A stretch of 64,000 bases of DNA from Methylobacterium sp. PvR107 (GCF_017833295.1 NZ_JAFIBW010000001.1:5394001-5458000), one strand, 5' to 3'; counted from the first letter of the stretch, positions 43,217-52,154 are shown. Translations and numbers: made by a program. Notes: generated from the sequence alone by a model not told the origin.

Positions 43217-43830
43217 TAACGGCCGGTGCCCTTGCCGGATGTGTCCTTCGCCGTGTCATCCGTCGCCGTATCGGTCGAGCAGGAGACAGCCTGGACCGCG
43301 GCATTGGCGGCGGGGCGCTGGCTCGGCAGGCCGGCGATCACCCGCACCACCACGAAGCCGCGATTGTCCGGCGCGACGATGCGCACGTCGCGGCTCGGGT
43401 CGTTCTCGTCGTCGTCGGCGAGCGCTTCGTCGTACTGGGCGCGGGTGAGGATCACGAGGTCGAGGGCGCCGCGGACCGCAGCCTGATCGGTCACCGCGTA
43501 GAAGGCGCCGCGCCGTGCATGGGCGGCGAGCGACAGTGACAGCGGACCGGTCCGGGCGGAAACGCGCATGGGACCCTCGGTCAGGTCGTAGGCGCAGACG
43601 CCCACCGCCACCGCCGGATCCGGAATCGGCAGCCAGGCCTCAGGCGGGGAGGGGTCGTCGCCGGTGGCGACCGTATAGATCGGCTGCGGATGATCCAGGT
43701 TCTCGCTGGTGCGGGCGCGCGAGACGGCATCCTTGTCCGACAGGTGGGGGATGGCCAGCACTGCCGCGATGTGGACGATGCCGGCGATCACGAGGCCGAG
43801 CAGCGTAGCGTAAACGAATCGCAGGTTCAC
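43216..43830 (-). CDS. DUF1254 domain membrane protein
   Basis: A 204-residue protein with one N-terminal membrane segment (YATLLGLVIAGIVHIAAVLAI) and a periplasmic domain. HLSDKDAVSRA, YDLTEGPMRVSA and FYAVTDQAA are typical of the short DUF1254 proteins next to DUF1214 genes in Rhizobiales. The start at GTG 43830 overlaps the stop of the DUF1214 gene (GTGA), indicating coupling; a longer start at 43839 exists. The function is unknown. Confidence 0.75.
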   Translation of the reverse strand: MNLRFVYATLLGLVIAGIVHIAAVLAIPHLSDKDAVSRARTSENLDHPQPIYTVATGDDPSPPEAWLPIPDPAVAVGVCAYDLTEGPMRVSARTGPLSLSLAAHARRGAFYAVTDQAAVRGALDLVILTRAQYDEALADDDENDPSRDVRIVAPDNRGFVVVRVIAGLPSQRPAANAAVQAVSCSTDTATDDTAKDTSGKGTGR

Positions 43831-44510
43831 GAGGCGCACCCTAGGCGGGTGATGGCCGGCACCGAGGTGCGGTCGAGGGATCCGACGCTCGCGGCGGCCG
43901 GTGTGTCGTAGAGGCGCAGCGCCAACCGCACCGGGCCGCTCGCACGGGGAGACGGGAGCCAGTTCCCTGGCTGGACATCGGGTCCGAGCATCACAGTGAA
44001 CCGGCCGTCGGGCGTCCGCAGGACCTCCGTCGAAGTGAACCCCTCGCGCACCGGCGCGCGACCGGGCTCACGCGGGCCACGGCCGGCCACCGTGAGCGTC
44101 CAGGCTCGCGCGGAGGGCGTCGCGCCGCCGATCTGATAGGTGCAGGTGGCATCGAGGGCTCGGCCTGCGTCGTCCACGGCCGCCGTCATCAGCAGGCCCT
44201 CGCCGACCGCGAGCGGGATTTCGCCCCGCCGGGCATTGACCGCGCGCGTGTAGGGATCGGCGCTCGCCGCACCGGCCCGGGGCCAAGCGGTCCAGGCGCC
44301 GACCTGCACGCCACCGAACGGATAGCCCCCGCTCGTCGCCCAATCGGCTGTGGCGAGGCCCAGGGCGCCGCCGAGCGCGAGGGCGTAGACGGCAAGCCCG
44401 GCCACGGAGCTCTTGCGCCAGAGACGGGCAATGAACCGCACGGCGCCGCTGCGCCGGGCACCCGCGACCGTCGAATGGCGGCCGAGGGCTTCGGGAATTG
44501 CGAGCTTCAT
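43827..44510 (-). CDS. DUF1214 domain membrane protein
   Basis: A 227-residue protein with a single membrane segment (VAGLAVYALALGGALGLAT) and a beta-rich periplasmic domain. GALGLATADWATSGGYPFGGVQVGAW and RLALRLYDTPA fit DUF1214. It starts four bases after the stop of the penicillin-binding protein gene and overlaps the DUF1254 gene, so the three are one operon. The role is unknown; an envelope function follows from the neighbours. Confidence 0.75.
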   Translation of the reverse strand: MKLAIPEALGRHSTVAGARRSGAVRFIARLWRKSSVAGLAVYALALGGALGLATADWATSGGYPFGGVQVGAWTAWPRAGAASADPYTRAVNARRGEIPLAVGEGLLMTAAVDDAGRALDATCTYQIGGATPSARAWTLTVAGRGPREPGRAPVREGFTSTEVLRTPDGRFTVMLGPDVQPGNWLPSPRASGPVRLALRLYDTPAAASVGSLDRTSVPAITRLGCAS

Positions 44511-44514
44511 GCGC

Positions 44515-46893
44515 TCACCGCACCTCGATGAAGCCGCCGGCCGAGCGGCCACCGTCGGCCACCGCGCGCGGTTGGCCCGCCGGCCCGGCCGATGCCCGGT
44601 CGTCGGGTTTCTTTCCGGCCTTCGGATCGGCGGCGCCGGACCGGGCGGCCGGATCCACGGCGGGCGCGCGGTCGACCGTGCGGAACAGGCCGTTGAGGCC
44701 GCTGATCACCTCGAAGGAGCGGCGCGAGAGCTTGCCGTAGGCGCTGGCATTGGGGTCGGTCGGGGCCGTGGGGCCGCCGGAGGCCTGCTGCTGGGCGGCG
44801 CGCGAACTGTCCTTCAAGCCCGGCAGCCCCTTGATCTCGATGCCCTGGTGCGCCGGCTCCATCACGTCGTGCCAGGTCTGGGCCGGGAGCGAGCCGCCGG
44901 TGAGCTTGTTGGTCGAGGTGTGGTCGTCGTTCCCGAACCAGACCGCGCCGACGTAATTGCCGGTGTAGCCGACGAACCACGCGTCCCGGTAGGCGTTCGT
45001 GGTGCCGGATTTCCCCGCCACTTTGACCCCTTCGAGCTGCGCCCGCTTGCCGGTGCCTTCCTCGACGACCTTGTTGAGCATGAAGTTCATGTCGGCCACG
45101 ACCTGGGGCGCGAGCACCCGCTCGGGCGCCTCGTCGGCGTGCCGGTAGATCACCTCGCCCGAGGAGTTCTTCACCTCCATGGCCGCGTAGGGCTTGGCCC
45201 GGAAGCCGCCGTTGGCGAACACCGCGTAACCCGCGGCCTGATCGATCACCGTCACCTCGTCCGAGCCGATCGGCATCGAGACCGTGTCGATCAGGTTCGT
45301 GGTGATGCCCATCTTGTGGGCCAGTTCGGTGATCTTCGCGCGACCGGCCTTGGCGGCCCGGGCCTCGTGGCTGATGCCCATGGCCTTGCCCAGCGCGATC
45401 GAGATCTTGATCGGGATGGTGTTGATCGACTTGGCCACGGCGAGCCACATCGGCACCCGGCCGGCGTAGGAGCGCCCGTAATTCTGCGGGCACCAATTGC
45501 CGATGCAGACCGGGCTGTCCACGACCGGCGTGTCGGGCTTGAACAGGCCGGAGGCCAGGGCCGCGGAATAGACGTAGGGCTTGAACGACGAGCCGGGCTG
45601 GCGCAGCGCGTCGGTGGCCCGGTTGAACTGGCTCTCGCCGTAATCGGCGCCGCCCACCATGGCGCGCAGCGCCCCGTCGGGGTCGAGGATGACCATGGCG
45701 GCCTCGTCGACATCCATGGCGTCGCCCGACTTGCGCAGAATGTCGGCCACCACCTCGTCGGCGCGCTTCTGAATCGCGAGGTCCAGCGGCGTCTTCACCG
45801 TCAGCACGCGGTCGCTGCGCAGCTTTCCGGCATCGGCCATGCCCTTGATCTCGCCGAAGGCCCAGTCGAGGTAGTAGTCGGCGGTGATGTCGCGGGTGCG
45901 GGTCACCGGCGTCGCCGGATTACGCAGGGCCGTCTGGATCTGGCCCTCGGTGACGAAGCCGGCCTCAACCATGTTGTGCAGCACGTCGGCCGCCCGGGCG
46001 CGGGCCGCCGGCAGATTGACGTGCGGGGCGTACTTGGTCGGCGCCTTGAACAGCCCCGCCAGCATGGCGGCCTCGGCGAGGCTGATGTCCTTGAGCGGCT
46101 TGCCGAAATAATAATCCGCCGCCGCCACCGCGCCGAAGGTGCCGCCGCCCATATAGGCCCGGTCGAGGTAGAGCTTCAGGATCTCGTTCTTGGTCAGGTG
46201 GCTCTCCAGCCACAGGGCCAGGAACGCCTCGTTGACCTTGCGCTCGAGGGAGCGCTCATTCGTCAGAAAAAGGTTCTTGGCGAGCTGCTGGGTGATCGAG
46301 GAGCCGCCCTGCGTGCCGCCGCCGCCCTTCGAGTTGTTCACGAGGGCCCGGAGGGTGCCGATCGGGTCGATGCCCCAATGCTCGTAGAAGCGCCGGTCCT
46401 CCGTGGAGACCAGCGCCTTGATCATGATGTCGGGAAACTCGTCGAGCTTGAGCGAGTCGTCGTGCTTGATGCCGCGGCGCCCGACCTCGGTGCCGTAGCG
46501 ATCGAGGAAGGTGACGGCGAGGTCCTGCTGCTTCAGCCAGTTCTCGCTGGTGAGCTGGAACGCGGGCTGCGCCAGCGCCAGCATCAGCACGGCGCCGCCG
46601 GTGCCGAGGGTGACGGCCTCGCTGGTGAGGTCGAGGGCGACGCGCTTCCAGCCACGCACGGCGAAGCGGCTCATGACGCGCTGGAAGCGCTCGTAGGCCT
46701 CGCCGGTGGACTGGCCGCCGTCGTAAAGGCTGGCATTGACCCAGGCATCGAACGCGAGGGCGGCGCGTTCGAAGCGAACCTTGATCTCGGTGAGCGTCGG
46801 CAGGCGCACGATGTCGAACCCGGCTTGTCGAGCGCCTCTGCGGCGGATGGTGGCGCGGCCGCGCCGCCGGCGCGAAGCCTGCGCCCGGGCCAC
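44515..46893 (-). CDS. class A penicillin-binding protein (PBP1 type)
   Basis: A 792-residue bifunctional peptidoglycan synthase. After a basic tail and membrane segment (TLGTGGAVLMLALAQPAF) comes the glycosyltransferase 51 domain: STEDRRFYEHWGID (catalytic Glu), GGSSITQQLAKNLF, KVNEAFLALWLE. The transpeptidase domain has PGSSFKPYVY (catalytic Ser), the SIN triad member in KSINTIPIK, and KSGTT. The tail is Gly/Pro-rich. It polymerises and cross-links glycan strands in the periplasm. The start (GTG 46893) is approximate. It heads the operon with DUF1214 and DUF1254 genes. Confidence 0.93.
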   Translation of the reverse strand: MARAQASRRRRGRATIRRRGARQAGFDIVRLPTLTEIKVRFERAALAFDAWVNASLYDGGQSTGEAYERFQRVMSRFAVRGWKRVALDLTSEAVTLGTGGAVLMLALAQPAFQLTSENWLKQQDLAVTFLDRYGTEVGRRGIKHDDSLKLDEFPDIMIKALVSTEDRRFYEHWGIDPIGTLRALVNNSKGGGGTQGGSSITQQLAKNLFLTNERSLERKVNEAFLALWLESHLTKNEILKLYLDRAYMGGGTFGAVAAADYYFGKPLKDISLAEAAMLAGLFKAPTKYAPHVNLPAARARAADVLHNMVEAGFVTEGQIQTALRNPATPVTRTRDITADYYLDWAFGEIKGMADAGKLRSDRVLTVKTPLDLAIQKRADEVVADILRKSGDAMDVDEAAMVILDPDGALRAMVGGADYGESQFNRATDALRQPGSSFKPYVYSAALASGLFKPDTPVVDSPVCIGNWCPQNYGRSYAGRVPMWLAVAKSINTIPIKISIALGKAMGISHEARAAKAGRAKITELAHKMGITTNLIDTVSMPIGSDEVTVIDQAAGYAVFANGGFRAKPYAAMEVKNSSGEVIYRHADEAPERVLAPQVVADMNFMLNKVVEEGTGKRAQLEGVKVAGKSGTTNAYRDAWFVGYTGNYVGAVWFGNDDHTSTNKLTGGSLPAQTWHDVMEPAHQGIEIKGLPGLKDSSRAAQQQASGGPTAPTDPNASAYGKLSRRSFEVISGLNGLFRTVDRAPAVDPAARSGAADPKAGKKPDDRASAGPAGQPRAVADGGRSAGGFIEVR

Positions 46894-47082
46894 CGCGCGG
46901 CACGCCCGTCCATAGCAGGATCCGGAACCGTCGGCGAGGCTCTGCGCAGTCTCGCGTATCGAAGCGGACGAGCTTGGGCATAACGCGCCAGGAGGCGATC
47001 GGGTCGCATGAAGGCGCCGATCGGGCTCGCAGACCGCCTGGTGAGCCGATAATCGCGGCGTTTGGGCAGGGCGCAGCCGCCC

Positions 47083-47202
47083 CCCCGTCGTTCCGGGGCG
47101 CCGAAGGCGAGCGCGGAACCCAAAACCGCCGACGCCCGCCTCCTATGGCTCCGGCGGAGGCTCTGGGCTCCGGCCCTGCTCCGCAGCGTTGGAATGACGG
47201 GG
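47083..47202. repeat. long palindromic intergenic repeat
   Basis: CCCCGTCGTTCCGGGGCGCCG and its reversed partner ending GGAATGACGGGG frame a 120-bp imperfect palindrome with GGAACCC / GGGCTCC inner arms. It is the GTCATTCCGG type also seen at 14075. It lies in the 437-bp gap 46894-47330 between divergent genes, where I see no gene or other signal. Confidence 0.7.
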
Positions 47203-47330
47203 TTCGTTGTCCATGGCACCGGCCTGCTCTTGGGACCCGACTCTCGGGGCAGGCGTGGCCGGCGGCTACGCTTGCAGCGATCCCGCGGCTCGGGCAGAGA
47301 GACGCACCTCCCGATCGAGAGACCTGAAAG

Positions 47331-47822
47331 ATGCCCAAGCCCGAGGCGCCGCGCCGCGGGGACGTCGAGCCGTTCTGGCGGACCAAGACCCTGGAAGCGA
47401 TGAGCCCGTCCGAATGGGAGAGCCTGTGCGACGGGTGCGGCCGGTGCTGCCTGATGAAGCTCGAGGACGAGGATACCGGCGAGGTCCACCACACGGATGT
47501 CGGCTGCACGCTCCTCGACGGGCTCACCTGCCGCTGCCGCGACTATCCGCGCCGTCAGAAGCGGGTGCCCGACTGCGTCCGTTTGACACCCGAGGCGGTG
47601 CGCACGATCCCGTGGCTGCCGCCGACCTGCGCCTACCGTCTCGTCCGGGATGGCGAGCCGCTCTACCCGTGGCATCCCCTGATCTCGGGACGGGCAGCGA
47701 GCGTGCATGAGGCCGGGATCTCGGTCCGCGGCCGGCTCTCCGGCAATGAGGAGGAATTCTCCGAGGACGAGTTGCCGGACCGGATCGTGGATTGGCCGGC
47801 CCGCGACCCCTATGGGGATTGA
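47331..47822 (+). CDS. YcgN/UPF0260 cysteine-cluster protein
   Basis: A 163-residue protein of the UPF0260 (YcgN) family. [34 protein letters not shown] at the N-terminus and the later [19 protein letters not shown] and PDCVRL supply the conserved Cys pattern, thought to bind a metal. WLPPTCAYR and [11 protein letters not shown] are also typical. The cellular role is not known. It is preceded by a palindromic repeat and is convergent with the nrsF-like gene. Confidence 0.93.
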   Translation: MPKPEAPRRGDVEPFWRTKTLEAMSPSEWESLCDGCGRCCLMKLEDEDTGEVHHTDVGCTLLDGLTCRCRDYPRRQKRVPDCVRLTPEAVRTIPWLPPTCAYRLVRDGEPLYPWHPLISGRAASVHEAGISVRGRLSGNEEEFSEDELPDRIVDWPARDPYGD

Positions 47823-47837
47823 GGCCGGGGCAGGCGC

Positions 47838-48515
47838 TCAGCCGGTTCCGGCGTCGCGGCCGATCAGCCGGCCCCCGGCCAGCCCGTTGATGCCTATGAC
47901 GATGGCGACCGCGGCCGCGTGGATCAGGAGATCGGTCGCCGTCGCGTCATGCGGATGAACCGGCATCAGAAGGGCCGCCGCTGCGGCGGCCACCGCGAGG
48001 CCGCCCAGGGCCGCCGTGAGGTTCGGTCGAAGGGGGCAGGCGCGCCGCAGCATCACGACGATCAGCGCCGAGAGCGGCACCGACACGCAGATCAGAAAGC
48101 TGAAGCAGCCCGTCACCGTGTGGGCGCCCGGAATGTCGGCTCCCGGCGCGACCCACTCGCGCAGGCAGCCGAGACCGCTCGCCCCGATCCACAGGGCCAG
48201 CGGCGGCACGGGCAGGAACGCCCAGCCGGCCGAGCGACCCGGCACGCTGGTGGAGAAAGCCGCGAACGCGGCGGCCGCGGCGGTCAGCACGGCGCCCAGA
48301 GCCGCCAGGGCGAGATCGGGGACGCGCATCCGCAGCATGAAGCCGCCGGTGCCGCTCCAGGCCGCCAGGACCAGCCCGATCAGCAGGGCCGAGCCGAGCC
48401 ACAGGGCGGCGCGCGCACCGGGAGCCGGGAGCGGCCGCACGGGCTCGAGGCTGCCCGCGAGGTCCTCGACGAGCCGCTCGTGGCGGGACAGGCTGCAGCC
48501 GGTGCGTTCGGCCAT
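47838..48515 (-). CDS. NrsF/DUF1109-type anti-sigma factor
   Basis: A 225-residue membrane protein with about six hydrophobic segments. The N-terminal cytoplasmic part (SRHERLVEDLAGSLEPVRPLPAPG) is the typical DUF1109/NrsF start, and conserved Cys lie in SGLGCLREW and TGCFSFL. NrsF proteins hold their ECF sigma factor at the membrane until a stress, such as metals in Caulobacter, releases it. The ATG overlaps the sigma stop (ATGA), so the pair is translated in step. Confidence 0.9.
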   Translation of the reverse strand: MAERTGCSLSRHERLVEDLAGSLEPVRPLPAPGARAALWLGSALLIGLVLAAWSGTGGFMLRMRVPDLALAALGAVLTAAAAAFAAFSTSVPGRSAGWAFLPVPPLALWIGASGLGCLREWVAPGADIPGAHTVTGCFSFLICVSVPLSALIVVMLRRACPLRPNLTAALGGLAVAAAAAALLMPVHPHDATATDLLIHAAAVAIVIGINGLAGGRLIGRDAGTG

Positions 48516-49072
48516 CACTCCCTCTCCTGCGTCAGGCTGGCCCGGAGCGCCTTCAGCGCGCGGTGAAGGTTGACCTTGAGTGCCCCCTTGCTCCGGCCGG
48601 TCAGCGCCGCGGTCTCGTCGAGCGAGAGCTCGCGCAGGCCGAGATGCTCCACTGCCTGCCGCTGCCCCTCCGGGAGCGACGCCACCGCGCGCGCCAGGGC
48701 GGCGGCGCGGTCCCGCGCCTCTAGGCCGTGCCCGGGGGCCGGGCCGGGGTCGGCCTCGGCCTCGTAGGCCAGGGGATCGTTGACCTCCCGCGGTCGGCGA
48801 CCCGAACGGCGCAGCCGATCGATCACCCGCCGCTGGGTGATCGCGCGCAGCCAGGGCAGGAACGGGCGCGCCGGATCGTAGCTCGCCCGCGCCCGGTGGA
48901 CCGTCATCAGCGTATCCTGCACGACATCGTCTACCGCCTCGCCGCGCACGCCCTGGGCCCTGGCGATCGCCGACACGACCGGCAGGCAAGCCTTCAGCAG
49001 GGCGCGATAGGCGGCCGCGTCGCCGCCCTGCGCCGCGGCCATCAGAGCCGCAAGATCCTCTTCGAGCGCCAT
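48515..49072 (-). CDS. ECF RNA polymerase sigma factor
   Basis: A 185-residue ECF sigma factor. Region 2 contains AVDDVVQDTLMTVHRARASYDP and FLPWLRAITQRRVIDRLRR; region 4 contains SLPEGQRQAVEHLGLRELSLDETAALTGRSKGALKVNLHRALKALR. The ATG at 49072 has GGAG five bases upstream; another start at 49183 overlaps the preceding stop but would add a Gly-rich tail. It is paired with the NrsF-type anti-sigma gene. Confidence 0.93.
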   Translation of the reverse strand: MALEEDLAALMAAAQGGDAAAYRALLKACLPVVSAIARAQGVRGEAVDDVVQDTLMTVHRARASYDPARPFLPWLRAITQRRVIDRLRRSGRRPREVNDPLAYEAEADPGPAPGHGLEARDRAAALARAVASLPEGQRQAVEHLGLRELSLDETAALTGRSKGALKVNLHRALKALRASLTQERE

Positions 49073-49179
49073 CCGGGCTCCGCCGTTCCGTCCTCCGGCA
49101 CGGGCCGTCTTTTGCCCGCGTTCCGGTCCGGGCGCCAGCACCCAGCCGCCCCCACCGGCGCTGCCTTGGAGGGTCAGCA

Positions 49180-49911
49180 TCATCGCAGCGCCTCCCGGGC
49201 CGCCCCGATGCCAGGCCGATCCAGTCGGGCGGCCCCGAGGATGCCCCCGTCCTCCGCCTGCAGGAGCAGGGCCGCGGTCTCGCCCTCGGGCCGGGCGGCC
49301 GTGAAGGTCGCGGCGGCGCCGGACCAGGGACCGAGCTCGTGGATCGAGCGGACGATATTGGCCTGCTCGATGATGCGCCCGGCATTCTCGCCGCGCAGCA
49401 CCCGGGTGGTGTGGCTCGGATCGAAGCCGATCAGCAGGACCCGCCCGACGCCATGGCCCGACCCGACTCGCGCGGCGACGCGGTCGCCCTCGCGGGACAG
49501 CGTCGCCGGGATTGCCGGCGCAGCCTCCCGGGCCTGCGCGATTGCGCCGCGCAGGCCGGCCTCGTCGGAGCCGACGAGGCCGGTCCGGCCATCGATCACC
49601 GCCTCCGGTGTGTAGGCGCCACCACCGAGCCGGGCCGCGTAAGCCTCCTGACGCGCGGTGGCGGCGGGCAGGGCGTAGGGATCGCGCCAGTTCAGGTGGT
49701 TCCAGTAGGTGACGTGGAACGCGAGCGGCAGGACATCGGCATGCTCCCGCGCGAGTCGGCCGAGCAGCGCCTCGGCGGGCGGGCAGGAGGAGCAGCTCTG
49801 CGAGGTGAACAGCTCGACGACGACGGGACGCTCCGCCGCGGCGGTCGGGCCGGCGGCCGCGCAGATCAGGGCGGCGGCGATCAGCACGATGGGACGCTGG
49901 ATAGGACGCAT
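49180..49911 (-). CDS. DUF1223 thioredoxin-fold exported protein
   Basis: A 243-residue protein with a signal peptide (residues about 1-25, ending GPTAAAE). The mature domain is thioredoxin-like DUF1223: VVELFTSQSCSSCPPAEALLG with a CxxC pair, LAFHVTYWNHLNWRDPYA, and YTPEAVIDGRTGLVGSD. A redox role in the periplasm is likely but unproven. It sits directly upstream of the ECF sigma gene on the same strand and may be part of its operon. Confidence 0.85.
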   Translation of the reverse strand: MRPIQRPIVLIAAALICAAAGPTAAAERPVVVELFTSQSCSSCPPAEALLGRLAREHADVLPLAFHVTYWNHLNWRDPYALPAATARQEAYAARLGGGAYTPEAVIDGRTGLVGSDEAGLRGAIAQAREAAPAIPATLSREGDRVAARVGSGHGVGRVLLIGFDPSHTTRVLRGENAGRIIEQANIVRSIHELGPWSGAAATFTAARPEGETAALLLQAEDGGILGAARLDRPGIGAAREALR

Positions 49912-49978
49912 GGCCGGGGCTCCCGCGCCGGCCTTCACGCCCGGCGTACCGGCTCTTTCGGCCGCACGGCGGCGGCGG

Positions 49979-50773
49979 TTACGCCGGTGCCGGCCCGTCG
50001 AGCTCGAACGCGTCGACGTCGCGCAGGAGCGCCACGAAGGCCTGCGCCCCGTATTCGAGCGCCGCGTGGCCGGCTTCGGCCGTGCCGAGCCGCGCGTCGC
50101 CGATGGCGCCGGAGGGATGGAGATCCTCGGCTTTCCAGGCGAAGGCGGCAGGACGGCCGGCGCGCAGGTGGGTGAACTCGCGGATCATCGCGCGGGTCCG
50201 CGGCGGGAAGTCGGCGATCCGGTCGGTCCGCACGAGATCGGGGCGCAGGGCCAGCATCAGCGCGGTCTCGATGCCGCCGGCGTGGATGCCGTGGGCGATC
50301 TCCTCGGACGGGAACAGGCCCTCCGGATAGCCGAACCGCGCCCAGGAGGTCGTCACCACGACCATGCCGAAGCGCGACCGAAGCTCACCCGCCACGAGGT
50401 CGATGAGCGGGCTGTTGCCGCCATGGCTCGTGACGATCACCAGCTTGCGGCACCCGGCGCGGCTGACCGCGGCGCCGAGCCCCGTCCAGGCCGCGAGCGC
50501 CGTCCCGATCTCCAGGGACAGCGTCCCCGGGAAGGCGTCGTGCTCGTCGGACTTGCCCACGGCCTGCACGGGCAGCAGCAGCACGTCGAGATGTGCCGGC
50601 ACCAGCGGGCGCACGCGGGCGATGTAGCCCTCGGCAATGTCGCAATCGGTCGAGAGCGGCAAGTGGGGACCGTGCTGCTCGATGGCGGCCACCGGCAGCA
50701 CCGCGATGGCGCGCCGCATGTCACGATGGGCGAAGTCTTGCGTGGTGAGGTCGGACCAGAGCCGCGCCGCCAT
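49979..50773 (-). CDS. creatininase family amidohydrolase
   Basis: A 264-residue metal-dependent amidohydrolase of the creatininase family (creatinine, formamide or F420/mycofactocin precursors are known substrates). Metal ligands lie in VLPVAAIEQHGPHLPLSTD, VTSHGGNSPLI and HAGGIETALML. The substrate is not known here. The ATG at 50773 is chosen because MAARLWSDLTTQDF begins the family domain. It lies 67 bp upstream of the DUF1223 gene on the same strand. Confidence 0.9.
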   Translation of the reverse strand: MAARLWSDLTTQDFAHRDMRRAIAVLPVAAIEQHGPHLPLSTDCDIAEGYIARVRPLVPAHLDVLLLPVQAVGKSDEHDAFPGTLSLEIGTALAAWTGLGAAVSRAGCRKLVIVTSHGGNSPLIDLVAGELRSRFGMVVVTTSWARFGYPEGLFPSEEIAHGIHAGGIETALMLALRPDLVRTDRIADFPPRTRAMIREFTHLRAGRPAAFAWKAEDLHPSGAIGDARLGTAEAGHAALEYGAQAFVALLRDVDAFELDGPAPA

Positions 50774-50883
50774 TCCCTGCACAGGCCTCCTGCCGGCGCC
50801 GTGCGGCAACCGGGTACGGGCAGCGATCTAACCGGAGCGCGGCCGCCGAGTCGACGCCCGGACCGGCGATCCGGCGCGGCGCA

Positions 50884-51417
50884 TCAGGCGAAGAGCGCGT
50901 CGATGTCGTCCTGAGAGGGTGTCGCCTCGACCGCCTGGGGGCCGTTGAGCAGCAGATCTTCCGCCCGGGCGCGGCGGGCGCGCTCGGCCGGGTCCAGGGA
51001 ACCGGTGTCGCGGGCCTTCACGGCCCCGACGAACCGGGCGAGGCGCTGCTCGAACAGCCTGAGTGATTCCACCACCTTGGCGATCCGCTGCCCGGTAATG
51101 TCCTGGAACGCGCAGGCCTCGAAGATCGTGTTGATGCGCTCTTCGACCGCGTCGCGGTAGCCCGGGCCGTCCGGGAGCCCGAGCATCGCTTCTGCGGCTT
51201 CCATGATGGTGTTGGTGGCGCCCGCGGTCGCCGCGACGACGCTGCCGAGCTCCTCGTGCGCCATGGGGATCCGGTCGCGACTCATCTCGTTCGCCCGCAG
51301 CGCGCCGATCTCCTCGCGCAGGTGGGCGATATAGTCCGCGATCTCGATCAATTCGGCGATGACGGCCTGCGGCTCCCGCATCCGCAAATCGACCTGCCGC
51401 GCGACGGCTAACGACAT
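50884..51417 (-). CDS. cheZ: CheZ-family protein phosphatase
   Basis: A 177-residue, mostly helical protein of the CheZ family that dephosphorylates CheY-P. The active-site region FEACAFQDITGQRIAKVVESL contains the Gln expected for phosphatase action, and the C-terminus SQDDIDALFA is the CheY-binding tail. It lies downstream of a cheY gene on the same strand (110 bp), consistent with one signalling unit. The start at 51417 is chosen because the earlier frame is low complexity. Confidence 0.9.
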   Translation of the reverse strand: MSLAVARQVDLRMREPQAVIAELIEIADYIAHLREEIGALRANEMSRDRIPMAHEELGSVVAATAGATNTIMEAAEAMLGLPDGPGYRDAVEERINTIFEACAFQDITGQRIAKVVESLRLFEQRLARFVGAVKARDTGSLDPAERARRARAEDLLLNGPQAVEATPSQDDIDALFA

Positions 51418-51527
51418 GCTGTCCTCCTGGGATCGATGACCGTCCTGGCCGGCTGTTCCGGTCCCGCGTGCCTTGCGGCGCGTCGGCGATCCGGCTGGAC
51501 GGCGCGGGGAGCGCTGCATGGGGCCGA

Positions 51528-51911
51528 TCAGCTCCCGCAGACCGCCTCGATCTTCGACTTCAGCGTGGCGGCGTTGAAGGGCTTGACGATATAATTGTTC
51601 ACGCCAGCCTTCTTGGCCGCGATGACGTTCTCGGTCTTCGATTCGGCCGTCACCATGATGAACGGCGTCGTCCGAAGATTCTCATCCGCACGCACGTGCC
51701 GGAGCAGCTCGTACCCCGTCATCGGCTCCATGTTCCAGTCGGAGATCACGAGGCCGTACTTGCGGCCCTTGAGGCGCGCAAGAGCTTCGGTACCGTCCGA
51801 AGCATCATCGACCTCCTCGAACCCGAGCTGTTTCAGAAGATTACGAATAATGCGGACCATTGTCTGGTAATCGTCGACAACGAGGATCGGCATGCTCAAA
51901 TCGAGAGCCAT
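51528..51911 (-). CDS. cheY: chemotaxis response regulator CheY
   Basis: A 127-residue CheY-type receiver: Asp13-Asp14 in VVDDYQTM, phosphoacceptor Asp58 in VISDWNMEPMTG, Thr88 in MVTAES and Lys110 in YIVKPF. All the residues needed for phosphorylation and switching are intact. It would carry the signal from a chemoreceptor kinase to the flagellar motor. The ATG at 51911 is clear. It is followed by cheZ; no other che or flagellar gene is in the window. Confidence 0.95.
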   Translation of the reverse strand: MALDLSMPILVVDDYQTMVRIIRNLLKQLGFEEVDDASDGTEALARLKGRKYGLVISDWNMEPMTGYELLRHVRADENLRTTPFIMVTAESKTENVIAAKKAGVNNYIVKPFNAATLKSKIEAVCGS

Positions 51912-52154
51912 CGAACAACTGCTCCGTATTGCCCGGCGGGAAGCCGCGGCGGCTCCCGGATAGATTAACGCTTCGCTAACGCGGCAATTTAGCTGCGCGG
52001 CACGACATTTTAAATAGCGCACGCGCATTGCGAAGCGGTTAATCGGCGCGGCCCGCGCATGACCCGGACTCACGGCCAAGTTTCATGGCTCGGTTCCAGG
52101 GCCCCATCCCGAGGGCTCGCTTCGTGCGGCGCGCTGACAGGTGCCCTCTCGCTT

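Noticed and set aside
44413..46983. 856-codon plus-strand frame opposite the PBP1 gene
   Set aside because: It is antisense to a gene with all PBP motifs and reads as His/Arg/Val/Gly-rich low complexity, the usual shadow in GC-rich DNA.
49073..49183. Upstream start for the ECF sigma factor at 49183
   Set aside because: It overlaps the DUF1223 stop, but would add a Gly/Arg-rich tail; the ATG at 49072 has its own GGAG and begins the family domain.
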